From Blastobasis lacticolella (lineage: Eukaryota > Arthropoda > Insecta > Lepidoptera > Blastobasidae): a stretch of DNA of 64,000 bases. Location: assembly GCA_905147135.1 (NCBI GenBank), contig LR990041.1, positions 18,227,907 to 18,291,906 of the forward strand, written 5' to 3'. Positions 19,338-31,005 of the stretch are shown piece after piece. A program made the position numbers and the translations under genes. The notes under the pieces are model-generated. The model worked only from the letters and a program-made list of their open reading frames with translations. It was not told the DNA's origin and made no database searches. How positions within the stretch are numbered: position 1 is the stretch's first letter; each line of letters begins with the position of its first letter.

Positions 19338-21002
19338 ACATTTTACCTAATTGTCATGGACCGTTAGTGCCTATTTTGTAGTATCTTCCCTGGCAACATG
19401 AACACCTACGTTCAACTCAATATACAATAAATAAAATATAAATGCTTAAATATCCTAATAAACAAAACCGGAAGGTCCAACAAGCCTTCAACTTGATTCC
19501 TCCCAAAATAACACCCCACCTCCATCGGCCAAAATAACTGGCATTTTGTTTTTGTGGCTAAGCTCTCGGGCTACTTTACCGACATTGGGATTACCTACTT
19601 TCCTACATTAACTTGTTTTTATTTTTCTATTTGCAATATCCGGGTCTTGTACTGACACCTTTTACTTACACTTCAAAGGCGGCTATTTTGGCCGAGAGAA
19701 TATGAGTGAACTCAAACACCAATTTGTAAAGGACTGATTTGTATTGATTTGATTGAGCGTCTCAAATTAATGGTTTTCGCCTGCAGGCCGATTAGACAGA
19801 GTGTACCTATCAATAGGGTATATTTTTGGATAGCAGACGTATCTGCGGACCTCAAGCCCTCGCGTAAAGACTAATTATTTCAAAATTTGCGAGTTATAAC
19901 ATTATATACGATTTACAGACTTTACCTATGCATAGAGAATTGGCGTAGGTATCTCTCAGAGTAGGGTCAGTGTGGAAGTAGCTTAAAATTGTCGACAAAG
20001 TTTCTCCCCCTAATCTGCCATTTCATACTCGTATGGGGTTGGGGGATATCCCCGCTTCCGACGAGAAGTTTCCCGGCACAAATGATTTATAAACCACATT
20101 TTGTAAGCTTATAAATAAATCATATCATGGAAATGTATGATTCACCCATAATTTAATTAAGTAATGGAAGCTCAAGTAGCAAGCGCAAAAATGTCCCATG
20201 CAAGGCGAAAAATAAACTTATCTTCTCTCTTTATATTCGATAGATGTGATTACTGCAAGAATGGTATAATCGAATACGAGCGGAGAGCGGACAGTGACAG
20301 ACGTCCTTCGCTTATTTAAATTCTTTTTAAATAGCTGCGTTACGCTAAGCCAAGATTGGGCTTCGCCGCCGGTCTCGCAATGTGGTAGTGCTCCGGTGTG
20401 TGTGTGGGCGTCACTGGGCGTGCGCGTTGTAAGACAGGAGCGAAAAAGTATTTTCTTGCAAAGCGTATGTACAAGCATGTACAAGGCATCAAAGTGTTTG
20501 ACAGGGTCGCTACTAAGCAACTCCCTAGCAACGCCACAGGGTTTGCTGGGGGACCGCGCTACGTCATTGCGCGCGCAGCGAAGAAGCTGGCAAAACTGCA
20601 CAAAGTATGGCAGCCATCAGTCAAGACAACGTCAATTTAAATTTGTTGATATTGAGCAATGGTGTTTTTATAGTATTTTTATCGAAATAGGAAGAACTGA
20701 GAAGTATTGTGATTAAAATAACACTAGACTTTTTTTTTTATCAAGTGAAGTTGGTCAAATCAGAATGTTAACAAATACTTCCAAGAAAGGTCTGTTTATT
20801 GATATTTTTTAAGTAGGTAGATATGTTATTCAATTTATTCGGTTCTCAATTATTGTTTAATTCTTTTTAAGCTATTTTTGTGTAGGTAGTTGCTGCAGCT
20901 ATCTCTCTCTATCTAAGTTCTCTCCCTAAATTTAAGTTTTTTGTTACCTAGCTGCTATAATAGCCTTTAGCCTCGAGCCTATAACCTTTCTTCAGTGTCT
21001 CA

Positions 21003-23873
21003 ATGAACACACCACATACACAATTAACATGTCCTCACTGCCCGGAGTCAAGACGTACCTTTGGCCCACATGGACTTAAAGTGCATATTGGTCTAAAACA
21101 CAAGAATGTGTGCCAGAAAACTGCCACTGTCACTCCACAGACATCTCTAACAGATTTGGCTCCTCAGCGCGACGTCCAGGTGCCGCAGACACCGCGCCCA
21201 TGTCCGCTGGAGAGGCTCTCGGCCCTGAAGGCGAGCACGCCAGTGCTGCGGCACATTCCTAAGGGTGCACGGAACCAAGCAGCGGGAAAGCTGTGCGAGC
21301 TAATTGATGGGTGTGTCAATTGTAATGGCGTAGATGATTGGACTGCGCTCCTTACTTTTGCCTACAGTGCGTTAAAGGTGCCTAGAAAGGACGCACCAGG
21401 TAACATGACGGCTAAGGTAAAGCGGAACATCGGGTCATCTGATCAGTTTGCAGACGAGTTGGATGGCGTGGCCGGATCACGGCCTAGGTCTCATGAGGCT
21501 CGTAAAGCCATTGAGTCCAAAGTGCACGAGGGTGACCTTCGTGGGGCTGTCCGGCTACTGATTTCTGAAGACTCGTTCGCGCAGCATGATCCCAGCACAC
21601 TTGACGCTCTCGGTCAAAAACACCCTAATCCCTCGCGTCCGCTCAGTTTTCCATCGGCGCCTGACTCTTCTATTGTTGCAACAACAGTGTCAGTGGAGGA
21701 CATCATCATGGCCGTGAGTTCCTTTTACAGCGGCTCTGCAGCAGGTTTAGATGGCATTCGTCCGGGTCACTTAAAGGAGCTTACATCAGGCTCTGCAGGT
21801 GAAAACGGTCGGCGGTTACTCGGTTGTTTGACGAAGCTTGCCAACTTTTTGTTAAGTGGTCAGTTGAACCTGATAGTGTGCCCATATTTGTACGGAGCGT
21901 CACTATGCGCAATTGCGAAAAAAGATGGAGGCGTGCGGCCAATAGCCATCGGCAGCATATTCCGTAGGTTGACAGCCAAGGTAGCATGTTGGTCCGCTAG
22001 AGAAGCCATGTCGGAGTATCTTCAGCCGTACCAGCTGGGTTTTGGAACGCGTCGGGGGTGCGAGGCGGCTATCCATGTGACACGCGCGTTTGTCATGGAC
22101 CCTGATCGCTTGGACTGCGTGTTGTTGAAACTAGACATACGTAATGCTTTTAACACTCTGGAAAGAGACGTTCTCTTGAGCGAAGTCAAAGACAAAATCC
22201 CATCTCTGTACCCTTTCCTGTATCAAGTATATTTTTCTCCTTCAAACCTGTTTTTCAACAATAATTTAATTTCGTCTCAGGTAGGAGCGCAACAGGGGGA
22301 TCCGCTAGGGCCTCTTGTTTTCTGCTTAGGGATACACAGAGTCATATCAGAACTCAAGTCACCACTAAACTTGTGGTATCTTGATGACGGCACATTGGGG
22401 GGTTCGCCTGAAGAAGTTTATCAGGATCTTGAGGTTCTTGTTCCTCGCTTCAAAGAACTGGGTCTTGAGATGAATCCTTCTAAATGCGAGTTCTACCCCT
22501 GTGGCGCTCATGCCCGCACATACTTTTCCCGCTTTAGTTCTGTCATGCCTGGCCTCAAAGAAATAACGACTTCTTCATTCAACCTTTTAGGGTCTCCGAT
22601 GTTTCTTGATGGAGTGCCAGAAGCAATCTTATCTCAAAAACGCCTTCTTTTGATTGCTCAAGAACGCCTCAAAGATATTTCGGCCCACGTAGCACTTGTG
22701 TTATTGCGTATGTGCTTCGCCCTTCCGAAATTAACCTATTTGTTGCGGACTACGCCTACTTGGATTTGTCAAGATGAAGTCTCATCATTTGATGAGGCTT
22801 TGAAATTGACGACGGGGTCGATACTAAATGTTGATTTTAGTGAGCTTCAGTGGAAGCAAGCGGCTCTCCCAGTACGGCATGGGGGTATTGGTGTGCGTTG
22901 CGCACGGGACGTAGGTTTGCCGGCTTTTTTGGCATCGGCACATGGGGTGGCTGGACTCGTCGCTACTATACATAAGGCAGACGGTGACGAGATGAGCATA
23001 CCCTTTGTGTCTGGGGCCATAACAGCTTGGTCGGCGCTCAACGCTGGTGCGACGAAGCCATTACTACCATACGTCCAGCGCGTTTGGGATGATATTTCGG
23101 CCAAGCGGAGCAAGGAGCAGTTGTTGGAGATTGCCTCGGGAGCTGATCTAGCTAGACTCCGGGCTGTGTCTCAACCAGAATCGGGGGCATGGTTGCACGC
23201 CCTGCCGTCGCCTCATCTGGGCACTTTGCTAGACGACAGCTCACTGCGTGTGGCGGTGGCTCTCCGGCTGGGCTGCAAGGTTTTTGAACCTCATACATGC
23301 ATCTGCGGCTCCATGGTGGAGGCTGATGGCCACCACGCTTTGAGCTGTCGCCGTTGCACGGGGAGGTTTCCGCGGCATCATTCTCTCAACTATTTAGTTC
23401 GGAGAGCCCTAGTTTCAGCTGATGTCCCTTGCCTGCTTGAGCCGCCGGGCCTTAATAGATCCGATGGCAGAAGACCGGACGGTATGACTTTGGTGCCATG
23501 GAAAAAAGGTAAGTGCCTCGTATGGGACGCTACTTGCGTCAGCACTGTTGCCCCGAGTCACCTGAGTCATACCGTCCTCTCTGCAGCGGCTGCTGCGGAG
23601 GACGCTGCGCATAAAAAGCACCAAAAATATGCGGCGTTGGAGGCACAATATTATTTTGTGCCCATCGCTGTGGAGACCATGGGCAGTTGGGGCTCTGAGG
23701 CAAAGGCGATAGTGAGCGAGTTAGGGCGAAGATTGAGGGAAAAATCGGGTAATTCTCGCTCTGGCTCGTACCTGGTGCAAAAGTTAGCCATAGCCATTCA
23801 ACGTGGCAATGCCGCGAGCGTGATGAGCACCTTTGCCCCAGGTACTGTCAGAGGCGGGCTATTTGTAGAGTGA
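21003..23873 (+). CDS. LINE polyprotein: zinc finger, RT, restriction-like endonuclease
   Basis: This intact frame of 956 residues starts at ATG 21003. The N-terminus has a C2H2 finger (C10, C13, H28, H33), probably for DNA binding. The RT domain follows: AGLDGIRPGHLKEL (248-260), KKDGGVRPIAIGSIFRRL (306-323), catalytic Asp in LKLDIRNAFN (D378), AQQGDPLGPL (429-438) and YLDD (459-462). The C-terminus has a Cys/His knuckle (C766, C768, H777/H778, C782) and a PD-(D/E)XK-like nuclease motif, RRPDG (823-827) with WDATC (841-845). This layout, one ORF with RLE rather than AP endonuclease, is that of the R2/R4/NeSL/CRE/HERO group, many of which are site-specific. I cannot fix the clade. It would nick target DNA and copy its RNA there. 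No stop or frameshift was seen, so it could be active or very young. Confidence 0.93.
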   Translation: MNTPHTQLTCPHCPESRRTFGPHGLKVHIGLKHKNVCQKTATVTPQTSLTDLAPQRDVQVPQTPRPCPLERLSALKASTPVLRHIPKGARNQAAGKLCELIDGCVNCNGVDDWTALLTFAYSALKVPRKDAPGNMTAKVKRNIGSSDQFADELDGVAGSRPRSHEARKAIESKVHEGDLRGAVRLLISEDSFAQHDPSTLDALGQKHPNPSRPLSFPSAPDSSIVATTVSVEDIIMAVSSFYSGSAAGLDGIRPGHLKELTSGSAGENGRRLLGCLTKLANFLLSGQLNLIVCPYLYGASLCAIAKKDGGVRPIAIGSIFRRLTAKVACWSAREAMSEYLQPYQLGFGTRRGCEAAIHVTRAFVMDPDRLDCVLLKLDIRNAFNTLERDVLLSEVKDKIPSLYPFLYQVYFSPSNLFFNNNLISSQVGAQQGDPLGPLVFCLGIHRVISELKSPLNLWYLDDGTLGGSPEEVYQDLEVLVPRFKELGLEMNPSKCEFYPCGAHARTYFSRFSSVMPGLKEITTSSFNLLGSPMFLDGVPEAILSQKRLLLIAQERLKDISAHVALVLLRMCFALPKLTYLLRTTPTWICQDEVSSFDEALKLTTGSILNVDFSELQWKQAALPVRHGGIGVRCARDVGLPAFLASAHGVAGLVATIHKADGDEMSIPFVSGAITAWSALNAGATKPLLPYVQRVWDDISAKRSKEQLLEIASGADLARLRAVSQPESGAWLHALPSPHLGTLLDDSSLRVAVALRLGCKVFEPHTCICGSMVEADGHHALSCRRCTGRFPRHHSLNYLVRRALVSADVPCLLEPPGLNRSDGRRPDGMTLVPWKKGKCLVWDATCVSTVAPSHLSHTVLSAAAAAEDAAHKKHQKYAALEAQYYFVPIAVETMGSWGSEAKAIVSELGRRLREKSGNSRSGSYLVQKLAIAIQRGNAASVMSTFAPGTVRGGLFVE

Positions 23874-23988
23874 TATTTGTAAATCACCTTTAGTTTAGTT
23901 TCGTATTATCTGTAGGTTAGTTATATGGTTTTTTTTTGTTGTTGTAAGGCTAGGTTGTACTTTTTTAACTTGTTGTAATGTAACTTCT

Positions 23989-24028
23989 AAATAAATAAAA
24001 TATATTTCTCAATATAAAAAAAAAAAAA
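23989..24028 (+). terminator. Poly(A) signal and poly(A) run of the RLE-type LINE
   Basis: Overlapping AATAAA at 23990-23995 and 23994-23999 precede an A13 run at 24016-24028, about 20 bases downstream. This is the expected 3' end of an RNA polymerase II retroelement transcript. Confidence 0.8.
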
Positions 24029-24377
24029 CATCTTGGTATTAATGTGTCGTTTGTGCTTTCGCGCACGAGGGCCCTCCTTCTTCTGGTCCTCCTTGACTAT
24101 GATCCAGGATTTGGCAGATCAAGTAATTACAGTGGAGCGACTGCCATCTGACCTCCGTAACCCTGCTACAAGTGGAACCTGATTGGATCATGGTTACACA
24201 TTCAGTCGCCTGAATGTGCTAGTTTCATCACGATGTTTTCCCTCACCGTAAGAACATCGGTTAGCATTCAACCTATAACCCAGAAATTAGTCATTAGTAC
24301 ATGACCGCAGTGGCATTCGAACGCGGTACCTCTCGCTTATGAGTCGGATACCTTAACCACTCGGCCACCGACGCTCC
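24029..24377 (-). mobile_element. SINE-1, full-length with tRNA-like head
   Basis: On the minus strand the head reads GGCCGAGTGGTTAAGG (A box, 24351-24366) and GTTCGAATGCC (B box, 24312-24322), as in a leucine/serine-type tRNA. A roughly 250-bp unrelated body follows, and the tail runs into CATCTTGGTATTAATG at 24029. RNA polymerase III would start at the head. The tail is directly joined to the LINE poly(A), so one of the two inserted at the end of the other. Confidence 0.9.
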
Positions 24378-24379
24378 GA

Positions 24380-25225
24380 TGGTGTTACCTAATAAATATA
24401 GGAAAAAAAATTACAATTTTTTTACCTATTGTAAACTCACTACAAAGTAATTTCCGATAAAATAACATACAGAAAGGTCATCATGGCTCCGTGTGGCTGC
24501 AGCAAATTAAATATTACTTAATACAATTTATGTCAAAGTCATGAACAATCAATCTACAAACTGGGGGTTTTCAAAAATTAATGAATCCTTTTCCATTACA
24601 GTGCCTTTAAATGTCGTTGTGTCTTTTCAAAATTTTTAATTCTGTTTTTTATGTATTTTCCATACATTGAAAGTAAACTCGCCACAAGTCTCAATTTTTT
24701 ATTATTATTACATATCAGCAAGCAAAGGTCTAGGTTATAACATCTGAAATAAAGTATAGATAATTTATGTTAGTGATTGTTGAAAATAGAACCCATCGTT
24801 TGCTTTCTCTTCTTCATTGCGCACCTTTACACGCTATCACGTGCTCGCGCCTTTGCTATTTCTCGTTTCTTATCGCAAAAAAATTATTAAAATATAATTC
24901 AATAACAAAATTAAATTATTTATTTAATAAAGTATTATTACAAAAATATGTAACGATTTTATTCTACACATTGGTTGATTTTTCTGCGGCGTGTTTACCA
25001 ATAATAAGCCTCTGTAAAACCAACTCTGTTTACACTTTTTTTCCTGTGGCGCATTTACTTTGTACAGATTACCATAACCCTTTCTTAATTACGCATAATT
25101 TACACCGTTACCCCGCAGGAAGGTTGTCGGAGTACAATAAAAGCTCGTTTGTTGTTTAAGTTCATGAACAACCATTTGATAAAAATTATTTATGATCGCA
25201 AAAGCAGATAAACTGCAGCTTTAAC
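24380..25225. other. No feature recognised
   Basis: AT-rich DNA. A 130-codon open stretch at 24767-25159 has no recognisable motif and AT-driven composition. Confidence 0.4.
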
Positions 25226-25227
25226 TT

Positions 25228-25318
25228 TAGCAGAATCCAAAAAAAAACGCGTAAAACTGCCTATGAACTGTGATTGCGATCTAATTACAGCCAGGCAATT
25301 GAACCAATAGTAATATTT
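25228..25318. mobile_element. Diverged copy of the CCGMTAATTTACTAATGGC MITE
   Basis: GCAGAATCCAAAAA, GTGATTGCGATCTAATTACA and CAATAGTAA align in order with 58166-58290. The left TIR is not recognisable. Confidence 0.45.
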
Positions 25319-25364
25319 TTTGTATTTGATGACATACAAAAAAAACAGCCTTTTTATCTGCTGT

Positions 25365-25510
25365 ATGATGATACAGCTGACAAACAGGCATGCAGGCTAC
25401 CTGATGGAAACTGGTTTCCGCCGCCTATGGACATCAGCAACACCAGGGCCGCTACCAATACGATGCCCGCCTCTATGGAGACCTCTAATATACCCATGTC
25501 ATGAAATTTT
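25365..25510 (-). mobile_element. LINE-Z 3' end
   Basis: ACAAACAGGCATGCAGG, CTACCTGATGGAAACTGG and CGCCTATGGACATCAGCAAC match the other LINE-Z ends in the minus orientation. Confidence 0.75.
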
Positions 25511-25639
25511 CATTATGTATAAAATCATATCTACTTAACTATGTCACAGAATTTACATTGATATCGTCAAAAATAATAAGTACAATGTCAGTGTCAATAA
25601 TTAAAATCGTTAAATTAAAATAATAAACTATTACTTATC

Positions 25640-25862
25640 CAAAATGGCCGTGTGGAGTCCGGCAGAGTAGAATAGCACCAACCTCTTCCACTCATGCGTG
25701 GGGTAATGTTTTCGAGGCAAAAGATCAAGAGTCTCCGTAGTCTGGAACATGGGCAGCAGCATTTTCCATTGTTATATTTAAACACTGCGATCTCCAACCC
25801 GCCTGCCAAGCGTGGAGCTTATGGCAAAAACCTCTCCTTTCGTGGGAGAGGCCCTAAGCCCG
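25640..25862 (+). mobile_element. Repeat X, copy 3 (3' truncated)
   Basis: Starts GCCGTGTGGAGTCCGGCAGA and passes through TTTTCGAGGCAAAAGATC and CCTGCCAAGCGTGGAG to GTGGGAGAGGCCCTAAG. The terminal AGTGGACTG-(GAT)n part is missing. Confidence 0.75.
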
Positions 25863-26274
25863 GATTTGGATAAATGAATTCTCCAAAATGTCCGGCCAAA
25901 GATCAACGAAAAACAATATCTGCGACAAAAAATATTATTGCTTATCCCGATAACTAATTTCGTCAAGCCAATTGTAATTTAGATAGCTCTCTAAATCCTC
26001 GCTCATAGGATATTACATTGGTTATTACTATTGGCCGGGATTACGATAATAAAGTGTGCCTACAATGAGGGAATCGGCCTAAACCAACACACTCCGCGAG
26101 CCAATCTCGGATATGGGAGATCCCCTTATTTATGAGTTCGTATGAAATTGTACAAATATACAAACATTGCAGGTACTTTGGGAGTTGGAGACGAGGCCTT
26201 AAGCTGGGTCACTGTATCCGTTTTATTTTATAAACTTCTGCAAAAAGTAGGTACATTGAAGTATGCATTAACAA
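25863..26274. other. No feature recognised
   Basis: Unassigned DNA between repeat X and SINE-2. Confidence 0.4.
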
Positions 26275-26523
26275 ATAATAAATAAATATGCTTGGACAAT
26301 TCACACAGCGCCGTCTAGCCCCAAAGTAAGCAGCTTGTGTTGTGGGTGTCAGGCAACTGACAAACTACTTATATATTTTTTAAATAAATACTTATTATAC
26401 AATGACATATAACACCTAGACCCGTAACAGAAATTAAAACTCATCATTTCAATTTCTGTCCGGACTGAATCGAACCCGAAACCTCGGCGTGGCAGACCGG
26501 CGGAACTGAACCACTCAGGTTGT
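26275..26523 (-). mobile_element. SINE-2, full-length
   Basis: Minus-strand tRNA-derived SINE. The head near 26500-26523 has the A-box complement ACTGAACCACTCAGG, the B-box complement GAATCGAACCC is at 26467-26477, the body is GTTACGGGTCTAGG-like, and the 3' end is CAAGCATATTTATT. A family different from SINE-1 in head, body and tail. Confidence 0.85.
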
Positions 26524-26814
26524 CAAATTGCGTTGAAAGAGCTAATGTAGTATTTGGACATTGTAATGTAATAGCTCTCCGGTTAACATCATTGATGATT
26601 TTAACAGGATGCCGCATTAATCAATTAAGTTAACTGAACGATGCGTTTGCGGTTAATGGAACAATTAATAATGCAAACAATTGATGCGAGCTTAACTTCA
26701 ATGTTGAATTGCATCTGTGTTACGTACCTGTTACGTTTTGTTATACAAGTATTAATTCTTGTACATACACTCACGCCTTTTTTCGATAAAGAAATAAAGA
26801 ATTAAGAAAAGCAC

Positions 26815-27110
26815 ACTCCACCAAGGATGCCGAAGACCGAGCAAAGTGGACTAAGAAAGGAAAGAAAGACATTTATGACACATTGCACACCACGACACAA
26901 CAATAGTTACACAATTGGAAAAGCAAACATTAATAATAAGAACATTTAGATAATGAGTAGCCTCCCATGCCACTGTCGGTGCCGCGGCGGCTAGCATAAA
27001 TGATACACACTCAGCAAATGTTTCTGTGGGCTTATTTATTTTAAAAGCAGGAAGGCGGACCCCTGGCCTCGCATCCAGCCTTCCACCATTAACCAGCAAT
27101 TAACGCCAAG
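26815..27110 (+). mobile_element. RTE-like 3' region with a nested insertion
   Basis: GATGCCGAAGACCGAGCAAA and GTGGACTAAGAAAGG, then (after an interruption) GGAAGGCGGACCCCTGGCCT and AATTAACGCCAAGATAATA, match the RTE end also seen at 46180-46556. It encodes the DAEDRAKWTKK C-terminal motif. About 26866-27045 looks foreign: on the minus strand it ends in a GTGGTGTGCAATGTGTC-type retroposon tail. Confidence 0.65.
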
Positions 27111-27114
27111 ATAA

Positions 27115-28105
27115 TATTATTGTAAAACTGTACCTAAGGGCGACGCTGTTCGACAAGCCACCCACCAATAGCACGATAGTCATTACTATTACACGCAACT
27201 TTACCTGGAGTATAATCCAGGTAATGTTGCAATTTCTTCCAGCAACCTGAGAGCTCCGTCATATACTTTTTACAACAAACTTATGCTCGCGACTTCATTC
27301 GCCTAAAAGTCGATTACTTTTGGAGATTAATGCATAAATCTGTTCAGCGGGCAGATTAAATGTTTTGATTTTCGGCGACCAGCCTTCCTAAGGCTCGCAC
27401 GGCCGCCTCTACGCTTTGTTACAGCGGCCGGGGCTGCCCCTCATCCGCGCCTCCGGCTCTGTAAAACACTCTAGCTAGAGTCGTAGCGATAAGACAGATG
27501 GAGTCAGGGTTGACAGACTTCAGGGTTGACTGCCATTTATTAAGTTAGTACAGGTATATATGATTATGTGTTTATGTGATAAAGGTACTCATATATAAAA
27601 AACATAAACTGGGTAAATGATAATATGGAAAAATCAATTTCGTTCCTTGGTTTGTGTTTCTAAAAAAAATTATTGAAAACAAAACATCTATAAACGAAAA
27701 AAGATATGTTGATATTAAGGTACAACAGATTTTGGAGGGTAACAGAGGTACCCAATTCTGGAATGTTTTTATTGCCTACGAAGGCATACGGTCACCGTGG
27801 GGGCTAGAACTAGTGGGGAAGTAGTGAACCCTGCCGTATTTTTCCTGGATCGAAGGCCCCGAGTCCACATTGTTACATTCAACCGAGCCTAGTCCTTTAG
27901 ACGGAGACTGCAAGTCCTTTTACTTTAGTTTTTATATACTTTCTTATTTTTTAACTTAACTGTCGTTTAGTTGATGACATTAAATATCGCCTAGTGCGTC
28001 TGAATAGATAATTCTAATTTACTTAGTTTCCTCGGTCTATCGGCCGGGTTACGACCGACTGTTTGCATATTGTTAGGCACACACTATATATAAACTTTGC
28101 GATAT
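27115..28105. other. Unassigned DNA
   Basis: No gene recognised. 27730-27900 is GC-richer with short open frames but no domain. Confidence 0.4.
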
Positions 28106-28107
28106 TT

Positions 28108-28222
28108 AAACACTGCGATCTCCAACCCACCTGCCAAGCGTGGAGATTATGGCAATAACCTCCCCTTTCGTGGGAGAGGCCCTAAGTCCTGCAGTGGACT
28201 GTAACGGGCTGTGATAATGATA
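28108..28222 (+). mobile_element. Repeat X, 3' end
   Basis: GCGATCTCCAACCCACCTGC, AGCGTGGAGATTATGGCAAT and GGCCCTAAGTCCTGCAGTGG, ending at GTGATAATGAT. This copy preserves the 3' terminus that copy 3 lacks. Confidence 0.75.
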
Positions 28223-28778
28223 CCTTCGGTCGAAGCTTAAAAATAATGCGTGGGAAAAATTTAATGTATTTTGGGAAAGTCGTCGAAGAATCATTGTTCA
28301 GGGTGAGTTCATTGTATAGAGTATGTGGGCGAATCGAATCGAAAATATATCGTTGAACGTATGAAAACAGTCACTTAAATTTATTTTCCTTTTAATTCGC
28401 ATTATTTCTTCTTTTTTAGGTTACGTCTTTATTCAAACAAAAGCTTGTTTTTAAATTATTATTTTTATATTCATTTTATTTGTACTCTGTCTGTCTATCT
28501 TGGTTTATGTCCAAATAAATTATATCCAGACAAAAACGACAACAAACTTCACTGTCCGATCAGCTATAAACTGCTTCTACTCTATCACTTTAGGGGATTA
28601 ATTAGCATCAAATTACAATAATTAACAGAATTTAAGCCCTTAATTGCCATAGGTTGGTTAATAGACAACGTCATGCGTAATAACAATATAGGTACCGCCA
28701 CGGGGTGCCAATTGGCTACCGACATGTAGAATATATCAATAAAATTTAATACTTGATTGCCTTTTCCATCATCATCAT

Positions 28779-29005
28779 TGGCCTGAGTGGTTCAGTCACT
28801 TAACGTCCCGATTCAATTCCCGGCCGGAGAGAAATTGAAATGATGAATTTTAATTTCTGTTACGGATCTGGATGTTGTATGTATAATAAGTATGAATTGA
28901 AAAATAAATAGATCGTTAATCAGTTTTCTGGCACCCATAACACAAGCTTTGTTTACTTTGAGGTTAGACAGCGCTGTGTGAATTGTCCAAGCATATTTAT
29001 TTATT
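28779..29005 (+). mobile_element. SINE-2, plus strand, full-length
   Basis: The head GGCCTGAGTGGTTCAGTC (A box) and B-box-like GATTCAATTCC (28810-28820) are followed by CCGGCCGGAGAGAAATTG, the body, and the terminal GACAGCGCTGTGTGAATTG plus CAAGCATATTTATTTATT tail. Confidence 0.85.
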
Positions 29006-29019
29006 CTGTTTTCTATGTG

Positions 29020-29120
29020 TCTAAGGCTGTCTAGAAGAAATCGCGTTAGCGATAAGGCCACAGGTTGTTTATTCTTCTTTCCTTTGTTTTTGTTATATTT
29101 GTGTATAAGCAATAAATAAT
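29020..29120 (+). mobile_element. LINE-J 3' end
   Basis: AGAAATCGCGTTAGCGATAA, GGCCACAGGTTG and a terminal GTGTATAAGCAATAAATAA (poly(A) signal). Reverse copies of the same end occur at 49355-49505 and 61880-62010. Confidence 0.7.
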
Positions 29121-30940
29121 TTTTCTTTCATTCAGATTATTCTGACTATAAAGTTTAAACCATAACAATAACTAATACAAAGCAAAAATAATCCCCCTAC
29201 ACAAGCGATAATTGAGAGCACTTCTACATTTTATCTTAGGTGCATTCTGAATGAAAATTGAATGTGATGGTCATAGGTGTTGCCACTTCCGCACAGGTGG
29301 GCTGAATAGTAAGATGGGAAAAAGAATTTAAATCACAACGTGGCTATTTCTACGCAGACACATTCCATCTTCGGTTACATCGTCAGGTTTTACGATTCGA
29401 CGCTTCGACGACTTGTACCGATGGAAAATTTCCGCATTTCTTCCTTTATGGCAAACAGACTTATGACCTCGCCAGATGATAAGTATTTAGTAGTTATCGT
29501 AGCAATGCCGTTTGCAATAACCTTATTTATATATGTAGTGGGCCCGGCGCGACTTCGTTTGCGTGGCGTCCTACCCTTACCCTACACATATCCTAGACCT
29601 ATCCAACACCTCCTCTATACCTTCTTTACAGATACCTACCTCTTTTTTCTTAGGTATTTTCAGGCGTCATCTTGATTACATTTCTCGCAACGTAATATTG
29701 TACTGTGGTAACTTGAATAGTGGTTTTTGGTTATAACGGTAAGACTGTGATGAAGTGTACGTTTGAGATTATTAAGTAACTTAGGGCATTTATGGCTACA
29801 ACGCGATAAATGTTGACATCCAATTTGTCCTTGGAATTGAGCAATACTAATAGGATTGGAAATAAAGGTATTTCGTCATAATATTTCATATTAATTTATA
29901 GGTTTTAATGGTTAGTTGTTGCTTAATATACTGGCTACTCTGGGTAGCTTTCTATTTCTACTAAATAATATTCTTAAGTGGACCAGTACAACTTATACCG
30001 AAAACTCTCCTGAGAAGCCAATACCCTGACAGCACTCTTTTTTATTTAACGTTTTGACATTTCTTTCTTTCTCGTTAATGAGAGGTTTTCAAGATAATAT
30101 TGAAAAAAAAATGGTTTTTCTTATCGTCAATATATGGCGCAATTCCGTTCTAAATGTCATATACATGGACTTACTACCCAAAATCCATGGTCACACATAC
30201 ACGCAAGGGCAATTAATATTGAATGATTGATTGATTTTTTTAATCGTACATGTTTTATCGGGTTATTGATGGGATAGGTACTTAATTTACTACGTGACTT
30301 GAGTGATAGCTCCACCTGTCTATCTCTAGGGACAAACTTGATGAAAGAGTTCAGTACAGCATCTATTTACAAGATTTTTATTTTCTTTAACTGTCAAATT
30401 AACAACCTCTCGTTCCTTATATTCAAAACTAGACAAAACGTGTTCCAATTTCAAACATGGTAGCAACTAAGTACACTAAAAAGTTTGTATAAGCCGGTTA
30501 TCCTGCAGTTTTCGTGATCGAATCTAGTGGCGCCGTCGCGTCGGCGACGCAGGGATGTCTCATCCCCACCAGACTAAAATGACCCGCACTATTTCCACAA
30601 TGCGCTAACGTCTCAGATTACCTTAACACCCTTGCGCTCACGGCATAAAGACTATTTTACAATGGCCCTGTGTGCCTAGACGAGTTTTCTTCCGGCCACA
30701 CAATGCCGGAGATGTTACGCGGTCAATTGAAGCAAGACCAAGTTAGAGTGGACGGGGTGTTATGTTTATTTTTATCTCCTCTGTGCGTAGGGTGACGTTT
30801 TTAGGGGTGAATGTGGACTGTTGGCGTGCCGATTGAATTGTAACTGCAGAGCTGGAGGAATTTAAACAATTTGCGCTGTAGTGTAGATGTACACTTTGTG
30901 TAAGAGGACTGAGACGTCCCCTTATAAACCGTTGAAGTGT
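29121..30940. other. Mostly unassigned DNA
   Basis: 29545-29600 (GCGCGACTTCGTTTGCG and CCTACCCTTACCC) resembles the dispersed CGAAGTCGC repeat family. Elsewhere no coding, TIR or SINE signal was seen. Confidence 0.4.
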
Positions 30941-30944
30941 GGCA

Positions 30945-31005
30945 TACGTGGAGTAGAATAACATACACCCGTTCAAATTACGGGTGTCGTACAAGGCAAC
31001 TAAAG
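30945..31005 (+). mobile_element. Repeat X fragment
   Basis: GAGTAGAATAACATACACCC and CGGGTGTCGTACAAGGCAAC match the 5' side of repeat X (GCAGAGTAGAATAGC and GTGTCGTACAAGGCG in plus orientation). Confidence 0.5.

Larger units (their letters stand above)
17763..20215. other. Mostly unassigned DNA
   Basis: Apart from the minisatellite at 18441-18536 and the RTE tail at 19271-19337, no gene or element was recognised. Short ORFs around 18388-18882 are not supported by any motif. Confidence 0.4.
20217..24028 (+). mobile_element. Near-complete non-LTR retrotransposon with restriction-like endonuclease
   Basis: The element comprises a GC-rich 5' region (about 20270-21002), one long ORF (21003-23873), a 3' UTR of about 140 bp with two overlapping AATAAA signals, and a 13-base poly(A) run at 24016-24028. 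The 5' limit is uncertain: sequence composition changes near 20217-20280. No target duplication could be identified. The 3' end abuts a SINE-1 tail at 24029. Confidence 0.75.

Noticed and set aside
20294..20716. 140-residue ORF before the RLE-type LINE
   Set aside because: Overlapped by open frames on both strands, no domain, and located in the probable 5' UTR; could only be revived by conservation in other copies.
24312..24377. tRNA gene (A and B boxes)
   Set aside because: The boxes belong to the head of SINE-1; no acceptor stem closes and a long SINE body follows. The same applies to other SINE-1 and SINE-2 heads.
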